From the NCBI GenBank assembly GCA_023257035.1, contig JALRDI010000105.1, positions 1 to 20,830 of the forward strand: 20,830 nucleotides of DNA, written 5' to 3'. Below the pieces are notes generated by a model. The model ran no database searches and was not told where the DNA came from. It worked only from the letters and a program-made list of their open reading frames with translations. Shown piece after piece: positions 14,200 through 20,830 of the stretch (its first letter is position 1; every line of letters starts with the position of its first letter). Made by a program: the position numbers and the translations under genes. This stretch comes from Ilumatobacteraceae bacterium. GTDB lineage: Bacteria; Actinomycetota; Acidimicrobiia; Acidimicrobiales; Ilumatobacteraceae.

Positions 14200-15201
14200 G
14201 TGGAGTCACTCGAGAAGGTAACGACAAAGAAGCTGGCGCTGTATTCCGGGCGCACGCATCCAGACCTTGCGAGCGAGGTAGCTCAACACCTCGGACTCTC
14301 TTTGGGAGATGCCAACATCACCCAATTCTCAAATGGTGAAATTCGACCACGATTCGCGGAAAGTGTCCGAGGAACCGACGTCTTCATCATGCAGAGCCAT
14401 TACGGAATTGCCGGAAGCTCTGTCAACGATTCGATCATGGAGCAACTCGCAATGATCGACGCAGCCGCTCGTGCCTCAGCCAAGCGAATCACCGCAGTTT
14501 GTCCGTTCTACGGTTACGCCCGCCAAGATAGGAAAGCCGAGGGCCGTGAGCCGGTGACAGCTCGACTCGTTGCCGACATGTTCAAACTCGCTGGGGCCAA
14601 TCGCCTCATCTCAATTGACCTCCACTCGGGCCAGATTCAGGGTTTCTTCGACGGTCCGGTCGACCACCTGACTGCAGCACCTGTGCTCGAGTCGTATATC
14701 CGCCAGCAGGCACCCGACTCCCCTGTCATCGTGTCTCCCGACTCAGGCCGAATCAAGGTTGCGGAACGCATGGCGCAACACCTGCACGACTGTGAAGCCG
14801 ACATTGCCTTCATCTACAAGCGTCGGCCAAAGGGCCAAGCCAACGTTGTCGAAGCCAAAGAAGTCATCGGTGATGTGAAGGGTCGACTCTGCATTCTGAC
14901 CGACGACATGATCGACACCGGTGGGACAATCGTGTCCGCTGCAGAAATTCTCCTAGATCGCGGCGCAACCGAGGTCTGGGCAATGGCTACTCACGGTGTG
15001 CTGTCGGGTCCAGCGGTAGAACGACTCGGATCGTCACCCCTTGAGCGCCTCGTGTTGACAAATACGCTCCCTCTGCCAGAGGACAAGCGACTTCCGCAGG
15101 TAGAAGTGCTCTCCATCGCTCCTCTCATCGCCCAAGCCCTCTCAGCAGTGTTCGATGACACAAGCGTGAGCGAAATCTTTAGCGGCGAGAACTACGCCTG
15201 A
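14200..15201 (+). CDS. prs: Ribose-phosphate pyrophosphokinase (PRPP synthetase)
   Basis: The 333-residue enzyme makes PRPP from ribose-5-phosphate and ATP, the entry point to purine, pyrimidine, histidine and tryptophan synthesis. The N-terminal LALYSGRTHP and FSNGEIRPRF, the flexible-loop segment PFYGYARQDRKAEGREP, DLHSGQIQGFF with the metal His, VVS-type IVSPDSGRIKVAE, and the PRPP loop LTDDMIDTGGTI are all present. GTG 14200 gives about ten residues before the first strand, as in mycobacterial Prs. It lies in the usual actinobacterial order glmU-prs-rplY. A separate promoter is possible in the 118-bp gap before it. Confidence 0.95.
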   Translation: MESLEKVTTKKLALYSGRTHPDLASEVAQHLGLSLGDANITQFSNGEIRPRFAESVRGTDVFIMQSHYGIAGSSVNDSIMEQLAMIDAAARASAKRITAVCPFYGYARQDRKAEGREPVTARLVADMFKLAGANRLISIDLHSGQIQGFFDGPVDHLTAAPVLESYIRQQAPDSPVIVSPDSGRIKVAERMAQHLHDCEADIAFIYKRRPKGQANVVEAKEVIGDVKGRLCILTDDMIDTGGTIVSAAEILLDRGATEVWAMATHGVLSGPAVERLGSSPLERLVLTNTLPLPEDKRLPQVEVLSIAPLIAQALSAVFDDTSVSEIFSGENYA

Positions 15202-15301
15202 TCGGCCATTTTGGCCAGTATTCGGTCGCAAAACTTGCGGATGTGACTCGCTAACGATCTGAGCGAACATCATTGTCATACTCGGTATGTGAATGACGTG
15301 A

Positions 15302-15420
15302 GAGAACCCGCTGCCACAGGTGTGGCCTCGGTAAGTCGCCGATAACCTCAGATGACGCTGTGGCGGTAATCCTGTCGCCACACCAGTTCAACCTGAGGTC
15401 TAGGTAACTCGAGGCTCACC
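15302..15420 (+). ncRNA. Structured leader upstream of rplY, possible cis-regulatory RNA
   Basis: An inner stem pairs 15359-15365 with 15376-15382 (TGTGGCG/CGCCACA). An outer stem pairs 15345-15351 with 15393-15399 (ACCTCAG/CTGAGGT). Upstream, GGTGTGGC (15319-15326) is perfectly complementary to GCCACACC (15377-15384), an alternative that breaks the inner stem. GGCCTCGG (15324-15331) can pair with the ribosome site in CTCGAGGCT (15408-15416). The pairings are visible; any switching is inferred. It resembles an r-protein autoregulatory leader, but I know of no named family it fits. Confidence 0.4.
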
Positions 15421-16092
15421 ATGTCAGATTCTGTTCTCATCGCCGAAGCCGGTCGCACGACCGGAAGTGCCGAATCCCGCCGCATTCGCCGCGAGGATCG
15501 CATCCCAGCTGTCGTCTACGGACAGGGCATGGAGCCCATCAGCATCTCAATCAACCGTCGCGATCTCCGTGTTGCTCTCTCTGGCGCAGCCGGAATGAAC
15601 ACCATCCTTGACCTCACCGTCGATGGCAAGGTGTATCCGTCAATTGTGAAGGAGATGCAGCGCCATCCAGTTCGTCGAACTGTTGCTCATGTTGACTTCA
15701 TCCAGATCGACCTCAGCCAAGAAATCACCGTTGGTGTGCCAGTTCGGTTGGAGGGCGAAGCCAAGCAGGTCGCAATGAACAATGGCCTCGTCGATCAGCA
15801 AATGATGGAGATCCAGGTTCGTACGACACCTCGCAATATTCCAGATGAACTCGTCATCGACATCACCGACATGACAGTTGACACCGTGATCACAGTTGCA
15901 GACGTCGCTCTCCCAAGTGGCGTTGTTGCAGTGAGCGCCGAAGATCAGACCGTCGTAACCGTCGTAACGCTCCGTGTCGCCGCCGACGAGCCCGCAGCCG
16001 AAACGGGCGAGGGCGAAGAAGGTGCCGCAGAGGCATCGGATGAGTCCGCGGACGCCGGCTCTGACGACTCCAGCGAATCAGACGCCGACTGA
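15421..16092 (+). CDS. rplY: 50S ribosomal protein bL25, CTC form
   Basis: The 223-residue protein is the long TL5/CTC form of bL25, which binds 5S rRNA. The N-terminal 5S-binding domain (about 1-95) includes SAESRRIRREDRIPAVVYG and VKEMQRHPVRRTVAHVDF. A second beta domain runs from about 97 to 185. The last 30 or so residues are an acidic Glu/Asp/Ser tail common in actinobacterial copies. GAGG at 15411-15414 lies 6 bases before the ATG. The pth gene starts 8 bp after its stop. Confidence 0.95.
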   Translation: MSDSVLIAEAGRTTGSAESRRIRREDRIPAVVYGQGMEPISISINRRDLRVALSGAAGMNTILDLTVDGKVYPSIVKEMQRHPVRRTVAHVDFIQIDLSQEITVGVPVRLEGEAKQVAMNNGLVDQQMMEIQVRTTPRNIPDELVIDITDMTVDTVITVADVALPSGVVAVSAEDQTVVTVVTLRVAADEPAAETGEGEEGAAEASDESADAGSDDSSESDAD

Positions 16093-16100
16093 TCGACATC

Positions 16101-16709
16101 GTGGGCCTGTTCTCAGGTCGCCGATCCGGTGACACTCCGCCAGAGTGGATTGTTCTCGGTCTCGGAAATCCAGGCGATCGTTACGCAAACACGCGCCATA
16201 ACGTCGGGGACGATGCGGTTCGTCTAGTCGGAGAACGAGTCAACGCCACATTTAAAGCAGGCAAAAACGACGCGTTCGTTTCGGAATCACGCATTGCCGA
16301 TCTCAGATGCGTGCTCGCAATTCCTGTGACCTTCATGAACGAGTCGGGTCGTGCAGCCGCATCCCTCGTAAAACGGTTTGGCCTCACCGACTCGAGCAGG
16401 CTGATCGTTGTTCACGATGAACTCGATCTTGAGCCAGGTGATACTCGGCTCAAGATGGGTGGAGGGCTTGCCGGACACAACGGCTTGAAAAGCATCGCCC
16501 AACATCTCGGCACCAAAGACTTCTTACGCGTACGTATTGGCGTTGGGCGACCCCCCTCTGCCGACCGCGGAGCAGATTGGGTGCTCTCAAAGGTTCCTCA
16601 GCGAAGCAGGGCTGAACTCGACATCGGCGTTGTCAGCGCAGCTGACGCGATTGAACTCGTCGTGTCAGACGGTGTCGAGAATGCAATGCAGTCAGTGAAT
16701 CGTCGGTGA
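16101..16709 (+). CDS. pth: Peptidyl-tRNA hydrolase
   Basis: The 202-residue esterase recycles peptidyl-tRNAs that drop off the ribosome. It has LGLGNPG near 19-25, the catalytic His33 in TRHNVG, PVTFMNESG, and HDELDLEPGDTRLKMGGGLAGHNGLKS, which carries the catalytic Asp partner and the substrate-binding residues. The GTG at 16101 leaves about 14 residues before the first strand; a shorter start is not obvious. The end overlaps the mfd GTG as GTGA, so the two are translated together. The order rplY-pth-mfd is usual in actinobacteria. Confidence 0.95.
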   Translation: MGLFSGRRSGDTPPEWIVLGLGNPGDRYANTRHNVGDDAVRLVGERVNATFKAGKNDAFVSESRIADLRCVLAIPVTFMNESGRAAASLVKRFGLTDSSRLIVVHDELDLEPGDTRLKMGGGLAGHNGLKSIAQHLGTKDFLRVRIGVGRPPSADRGADWVLSKVPQRSRAELDIGVVSAADAIELVVSDGVENAMQSVNRR

Positions 16710-19700
16710 CTGTCTCAACACGTCAGGCCTCATTGCATGACCTTCCGCCTCTGCTCCGGGACGAACGGGCACTCACCGAGGCGCTGGGCTCTACGTCGGC
16801 TCGGCTCGCGATCACCGAAGTCGCCCGTCCAATCAGCATCGCCGCGCTCTCACATCTCTCCGAACGATCGCCGCTGATTGTTGCGTGCCCAACCGGAACT
16901 GATGCTGCTCGACTACATGACGACATCATCCAGTTTCTCGGTCGGGAGAATTGTTTACTTTTCCCTGCCTGGGAAACCCTTCCGTTCGAGCGGGTGAGCC
17001 CTGCGGTCGAAACCATGGGCAGAAGAACGGAGGTCCTCTGGCGGTTGACCTCTGCTGACAATCGACCAAAGGTCATCATTGCTGGAATTCGTGCGCTTCT
17101 TCAGCGGCTTGGCCCAGGCGCCAGAGATATTGAACCAATCCGTGTAGCCGCAGGCGGTCAAGTCGATGCCGACGAGCTCACCCGCCAGCTCATCGAAGCC
17201 GGATACCGCCGAGAGGAACTCGTCGAGCACCGTGGAGAATTCGCCCGGCGCGGCGCAATTATCGACATTTACCCATCGACAGCAGATGCACCGATCAGAA
17301 TCGATCTGTGGGGCGACGATGTCGACCGCCTGACGCAGTTCTCAGTAAATGACCAGCGGTCGACCACCGACCTTGCTGAGGTCTATGTCTTTCCCGCTCG
17401 CGAAGTCACCCCAGATGACGCAGTCAGACAACGTGCTGCAGGCCTCGTCGCAACAGAGCCATGGGGGCGCGAACATTGGGAGCGTCTCGCCGAGGGCGCC
17501 CACTTCGACGGCATGGAGTCATGGCTGCCGTGGCTCACAGACGACGATCTACTTCTTACCGACCTCGCCGATGACCGAGCAAAAGTCGTTCTTATCGAGC
17601 CACGCCGGATGCGCGACCGAGCACAGGATCTTCTCGCAGAAGAGGCAGATCTTGCAGCCGCGTTGGCCGGAACATGGGCCCGGGATCCAGAATTGCAGTT
17701 CCCACATCTGCATGCAGACCCTGAACGACTGCTGGTCTCAACAGGCTCATTCTGGACGATTGACTCCACGCCGGACGGTCCAGATACACCGTTCGTCGAG
17801 AGCACCGGATGGGGACCAATCGTTGGCGATGGCGCGGGCCATGTGGCTCGTATTCGAGAACTGCTCAGCGCCGGTGAGCGGGTAATCATTGCTGCCGACG
17901 GATCAGGCTCTGCTGAGCGACTGCGCTCACTCATGCTTGACCACGAGCTTGAGTTTGTTATTGCTGACGAGGACACCGATCTCACTCGCCCTGGTGCGTA
18001 CATCACGGTTGCCCCATTGCATCGGGGGTTTCACCTCCCGAAAGCACGTCTCAGCGTGCTCGCTGAAGCCGATCTCACGGGACGTCGACGGTCACATCGC
18101 CGTGCTCGTCCTCGCCAAGGCACCGCTGGGTTCGATGATCTAAAGCCCGGTAGCTACGTGGTGCACGTGCACCATGGGGTCGGGCGCTACGAAGGAATGG
18201 TGACGCGGGCAATCGGCGGGGCAGAACGCGATTACCTACTCGTCGCCTACCGCGGCGAGGATCGCCTCTACATTCCTTCTGACCAAATCCATGTGCTTCG
18301 CCCCTACTCTGGCGGTGAAGCTCCGTCGCTGCACCGTCTCGGTGGGAGTGATTTCGCCTCAGCGAAATCCCGTGTTCGTTCAGCAGTGCAAGAAATCGCG
18401 CAAGAGCTTGTCGTCCTCTACCAACAGCGCATCAACACGCCTGGCCACGCATTCGCTCCTGACACGCCATGGCAGTCAGAGATGGAGGATGCATTTGGAT
18501 TTGTCGAAACTCCAGATCAGCGCACCGCAATCATTGACGTGAAAGCTGATATGGAACGTGATATTCCGATGGATCGTCTCATCTGCGGTGATGTTGGGTT
18601 CGGCAAAACCGAGGTTGCGATTCGCGCCGCATTCAAAGCAATCCAGGGTGGGAAACAAGTAGCCGTCCTCGCTCCCACGACCTTGCTTGCGACCCAACAT
18701 GGCGCAACCTTCAGTGACCGATTCGCTGGCTTCCCCGTCCGGGTCGAAGTTCTCTCACGCTTCCTCACCGACAAGCAGGCCGCATCAGTTATTGAGGGTC
18801 TTGCCTCGGGTGACATCGACTGTGTGATCGGCACCCATCGACTGCTCTCGGCACAGGTCGCGTTCAAAGACCTCGGCCTGCTCGTCATCGATGAGGAGCA
18901 GCGCTTCGGAGTTCAGCACAAGGAACTCATTAAGTCTCTCGCAACCGATGTTGACGTCTTGACGATGAGTGCGACCCCGATTCCTCGCACCCTTGAAATG
19001 TCGCTCGTCGGCATTCGCGATCTTTCGCTTCTCCAAACCCCACCAGCCGATCGTCAGCCAATTCTCACGCACGTCGGTGAATACGACGAACGTGTTGCAG
19101 TCGAAGCCATACGCCGAGAACTCCTTCGAGAAGGCCAGGTGTTCTGGGTTCACAACCGCGTGAAGTCGATTGAGCAATCGGCAGCGCGCCTTCGGGAACT
19201 CGTGCCAGAGGCCCGGATTGCAATTGCCCACGGGCGAATGGATGAGGCCAGTCTCGAACAGGTTGTCGTCGACTTCTGGGAAGGCAGATACGACGTCCTT
19301 GTGTGTACAACCATCATCGAATCTGGAATCGACATGCCGACGGTTAACACACTTGTCGTCGAGCGTTCCGATCTGCTCGGCCTCGGGCAGCTCCATCAAT
19401 TACGGGGAAGGGTCGGCCGAAGCGGACAACGTGCGTATGCATATCTATTCCACCCTCAAGACCGCACGCTCTCAGAAGAGGCCTACGAGCGCCTGAGAAC
19501 AATCGGTGAATCAACAGAACTCGGATCTGGCTTCCGGATCGCAATGCGCGACCTCGAGATACGAGGGGCAGGAAACTTGCTCGGCGCCGCACAATCAGGA
19601 CATATCGCAGCCGTCGGCTACGACCTCTACTGCCAGATGGTGACCGAAGCTGTTGCAGAGATGAAGGGCGAGGCCCCTGAACCAGTGGTCGAACTCAACT

Positions 19701-20155
19701 TGGATGTTCCCGCCGATGCGTTCCTTCCATCTGAGTACATCAGCCGAGAAGACCTTCGTCTTGAGGCGTACCGACGGATTGCAGCGGCATCAACATTCTC
19801 CGAGGTCGACGACATCGCATCAGAGTGGACCGATCGCTACGGTGCGATTCCTGATCCTGCAGCCGCATTGCTCATCGTTGCACGCCTTCGTATTGAATGC
19901 ATGCGTCTCGGCATCACCGATCTCAGCGTAACGGGGAGCCAATCAGCAGGCCGAACAGCCAAACTTTCTCCCCTTGATCTCAAGGCAAGCGAATCAATGC
20001 GCTTGCGACGACTTAGCCGCCAAGCGATGCATAAGGAGTCACAGCGACAACTCGTCGTCCCGGTACCCCGTGGCTCGATGCCATCAGAGTTCCTTCTTGG
20101 CTTTTTGGGTGAACTCATACCTGACGTCGCAGCCTCAGAGGCAGCTTCGAACTAG
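16706..20155 (+). CDS. mfd: Transcription-repair coupling factor Mfd
   Basis: A 1149-residue DNA translocase that removes stalled RNA polymerase and recruits UvrA. The UvrB-like N-terminal region includes FPAWETLPFERVSP, RRTEVLWRL and GEFARRGAIIDIYP. The polymerase-interacting CarD-like domain starts near 478 with LKPGSYVVHVHHGVGRYEG. The RecG-like motor has Walker A GDVGFGKTE (near 630), DEEQRFG (near 728), MSATPIPRTL, TTIIESGIDMP, and QLRGRVGRSG (near 898). The C-terminal TRCF domain covers about 1000-1100, and the length is normal. The GTG start overlaps the pth stop. The stop is only 7 bp from the convergent membrane-protein stop and I see no terminator. Confidence 0.97.
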   Translation: MTVSTRQASLHDLPPLLRDERALTEALGSTSARLAITEVARPISIAALSHLSERSPLIVACPTGTDAARLHDDIIQFLGRENCLLFPAWETLPFERVSPAVETMGRRTEVLWRLTSADNRPKVIIAGIRALLQRLGPGARDIEPIRVAAGGQVDADELTRQLIEAGYRREELVEHRGEFARRGAIIDIYPSTADAPIRIDLWGDDVDRLTQFSVNDQRSTTDLAEVYVFPAREVTPDDAVRQRAAGLVATEPWGREHWERLAEGAHFDGMESWLPWLTDDDLLLTDLADDRAKVVLIEPRRMRDRAQDLLAEEADLAAALAGTWARDPELQFPHLHADPERLLVSTGSFWTIDSTPDGPDTPFVESTGWGPIVGDGAGHVARIRELLSAGERVIIAADGSGSAERLRSLMLDHELEFVIADEDTDLTRPGAYITVAPLHRGFHLPKARLSVLAEADLTGRRRSHRRARPRQGTAGFDDLKPGSYVVHVHHGVGRYEGMVTRAIGGAERDYLLVAYRGEDRLYIPSDQIHVLRPYSGGEAPSLHRLGGSDFASAKSRVRSAVQEIAQELVVLYQQRINTPGHAFAPDTPWQSEMEDAFGFVETPDQRTAIIDVKADMERDIPMDRLICGDVGFGKTEVAIRAAFKAIQGGKQVAVLAPTTLLATQHGATFSDRFAGFPVRVEVLSRFLTDKQAASVIEGLASGDIDCVIGTHRLLSAQVAFKDLGLLVIDEEQRFGVQHKELIKSLATDVDVLTMSATPIPRTLEMSLVGIRDLSLLQTPPADRQPILTHVGEYDERVAVEAIRRELLREGQVFWVHNRVKSIEQSAARLRELVPEARIAIAHGRMDEASLEQVVVDFWEGRYDVLVCTTIIESGIDMPTVNTLVVERSDLLGLGQLHQLRGRVGRSGQRAYAYLFHPQDRTLSEEAYERLRTIGESTELGSGFRIAMRDLEIRGAGNLLGAAQSGHIAAVGYDLYCQMVTEAVAEMKGEAPEPVVELNLDVPADAFLPSEYISREDLRLEAYRRIAAASTFSEVDDIASEWTDRYGAIPDPAAALLIVARLRIECMRLGITDLSVTGSQSAGRTAKLSPLDLKASESMRLRRLSRQAMHKESQRQLVVPVPRGSMPSEFLLGFLGELIPDVAASEAASN

Positions 20156-20162
20156 TAACGGC

Positions 20163-20531
20163 CTAACCGTGTCCGAGATACAGGTTTCGGATGCCAAGAC
20201 CCATGATGAACAAGCTGCCGAGACCGTAGAGCATGTATTGCCGATCTCTGATGAACGGGCTCGATCGATAGCTGTAGAGAATCCCGACTGCAACAATCGC
20301 CGAAAATCCGTAGAGGGCATGCATGTCATCGAGCACAATCCCGGGCTGACTTGCCAGACTCGCTCCGACGATCGCCTGGACGAAGACGGCTAATTGAGCC
20401 GGAATGACGGACCACCACATCCACGTTGTTCGAACCGATGGCCTCCGCTGGGAAGCAACAAACCAGAGACCAAGAAGCCCATTCGAGATGATGACCACCC
20501 AAGCGCACGTCTGGTGAATATCTCTCAACAT
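20163..20531 (-). CDS. Four-helix integral membrane protein, unrecognised
   Basis: I do not recognise this 122-residue protein. It has four hydrophobic segments at about 8-26, 38-59, 71-88 and 101-118, so both ends should face the same side. Short charged loops hold SQRRPSVR and YRSSPFIRDRQ, the positive loop regions expected to be cytoplasmic. His6 and His71 lie at the starts of helices 1 and 3, which could suit a haem or quinone site, but this is speculation. It starts 7 bp after the stop of the upstream leftward gene, so the two are probably one transcript. It faces mfd tail to tail. Confidence 0.7.
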   Translation of the reverse strand: MLRDIHQTCAWVVIISNGLLGLWFVASQRRPSVRTTWMWWSVIPAQLAVFVQAIVGASLASQPGIVLDDMHALYGFSAIVAVGILYSYRSSPFIRDRQYMLYGLGSLFIMGLGIRNLYLGHG

Positions 20532-20538
20532 TTCCGAA

Positions 20539-20830
20539 TCACCCTAGGCATCCGGAACCAGAAGAAATCACTAACACGACATCATCATCGGCGGTTCCCG
20601 ACAGAAGCCCCGAGATCGGGAACGGTTCACGTTCATAGAAGAACGATGGCGGAATATCAAGCGCCTCGTCGCCCTCATCGAGCTGCGCGTCAATGCGCTC
20701 GAGTAACGAACTAACGAAGTCTGTAACGGTCACTCCATCGCTCGTCCGCAACCCCCTCGGTTCTTCACCAAACTTGTCGACAACTCCGTATGTGTACGAC
20801 ATGAAATGCGCTCGACCAGATGCAATTGCC
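20539..20830 (-). CDS. Unrecognised protein, C-terminal part (frame open to right edge)
   Basis: The frame ends in TGA at 20539-20541. An ATG at 20802 would give 87 residues, but codons upstream stay open to the edge, reading AIASGRAHF before that Met. So this may be the C-terminal part of a longer protein. Visible sequence includes YTYGVVDKFGEEPRGLRTSD, a helix TDFVSSLLERIDAQLDEGDE, and a hydrophobic end VVLVISSGSG. I assign no function. It is followed 7 bp later by the four-helix membrane protein gene. Confidence 0.55.
   Translation of the reverse strand, partial: AIASGRAHFMSYTYGVVDKFGEEPRGLRTSDGVTVTDFVSSLLERIDAQLDEGDEALDIPPSFFYEREPFPISGLLSGTADDDVVLVISSGSGCLG

Noticed and set aside
15204..15216. 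Inverted repeat GGCCA-TTT-TGGCC just after prs
   Set aside because: Only a 5-bp stem with a 3-base loop and no T tract; too weak to call a terminator.
17383..18006. Long minus-strand frames inside mfd (also 18785-19399) and inside ychF (4832-5446)
   Set aside because: All are antisense to conserved motifs of real genes and have low-complexity Ser/Arg composition.
1..20830. CRISPR arrays, insertion sequences, toxin-antitoxin or defence systems
   Set aside because: No regularly spaced repeats, transposase, or recognisable toxin or defence motifs were found; the RecB/Cas4-like nuclease has no cas neighbours.

Overview
The window looks like core chromosome of an actinobacterium, most likely of the class Acidimicrobiia. 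Three things support this. First, it encodes two micro-ribosomal proteins known from actinobacteria, a bL37-like 28-residue peptide and a bS22/AURKAIP1-type 30-residue peptide. Second, two housekeeping blocks have actinobacterial order: metG-tatD-(cell-wall protein)-rsmA-ispE and tRNA-Gln-glmU-prs-rplY-pth-mfd. Third, it carries an LLM-class (F420/flavin) oxidoreductase. GC is moderate by eye and starts are often GTG. The class assignment is inference; no marker gene was compared.

Layout. Bases 2-409 hold the 3' end of an unrecognised reading frame that enters from the left edge and looks unlike its neighbours. It overlaps a Cas4/RecB-type Fe-S nuclease (384-1160). Facing the nuclease is a leftward cluster: bL37, a VOC-domain protein and an L,D-transpeptidase lipoprotein (2806 down to 1203). 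Thioredoxin (2994-3368) diverges from this cluster and is followed by a strong intrinsic terminator that overlaps a second, competing hairpin. A leftward LLM oxidoreductase (4538-3579) follows, then rightward ychF, a DUF192 gene, rsmI and a HAD-IB phosphatase. The last three form a tight series with ATGA overlaps. A leftward acyl-CoA thioesterase (8608-7778) converges on the HAD gene with 31 bp of coding overlap and diverges from metG.

Bases 8687-13019 are one compact operon: metG, tatD, a membrane-anchored double-psi beta-barrel (DPBB) protein, rsmA and ispE, with gaps or overlaps of 1 to 4 bp. It couples translation, rRNA maturation, isoprenoid synthesis and probably wall remodelling. bS22 faces it at 13121-13029. 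The tRNA-Gln(UUG) gene shares its final CCA base with the start codon of glmU. glmU encodes only the uridyltransferase half of the usual bifunctional enzyme. prs, rplY (with a structured leader), pth and mfd follow. The window ends with two leftward genes: a small four-helix membrane protein and a protein that runs off the right edge.

No mobile element, CRISPR array, defence island or phage module is recognisable. The points worth a second look are small-scale: the tRNA/start-codon overlap, the rplY leader with alternative pairings that could mask the ribosome site, the competing hairpins behind trxA, the half-length GlmU, the DPBB protein in the slot usually held by RpfB/YabE, and the two micro-ribosomal proteins.
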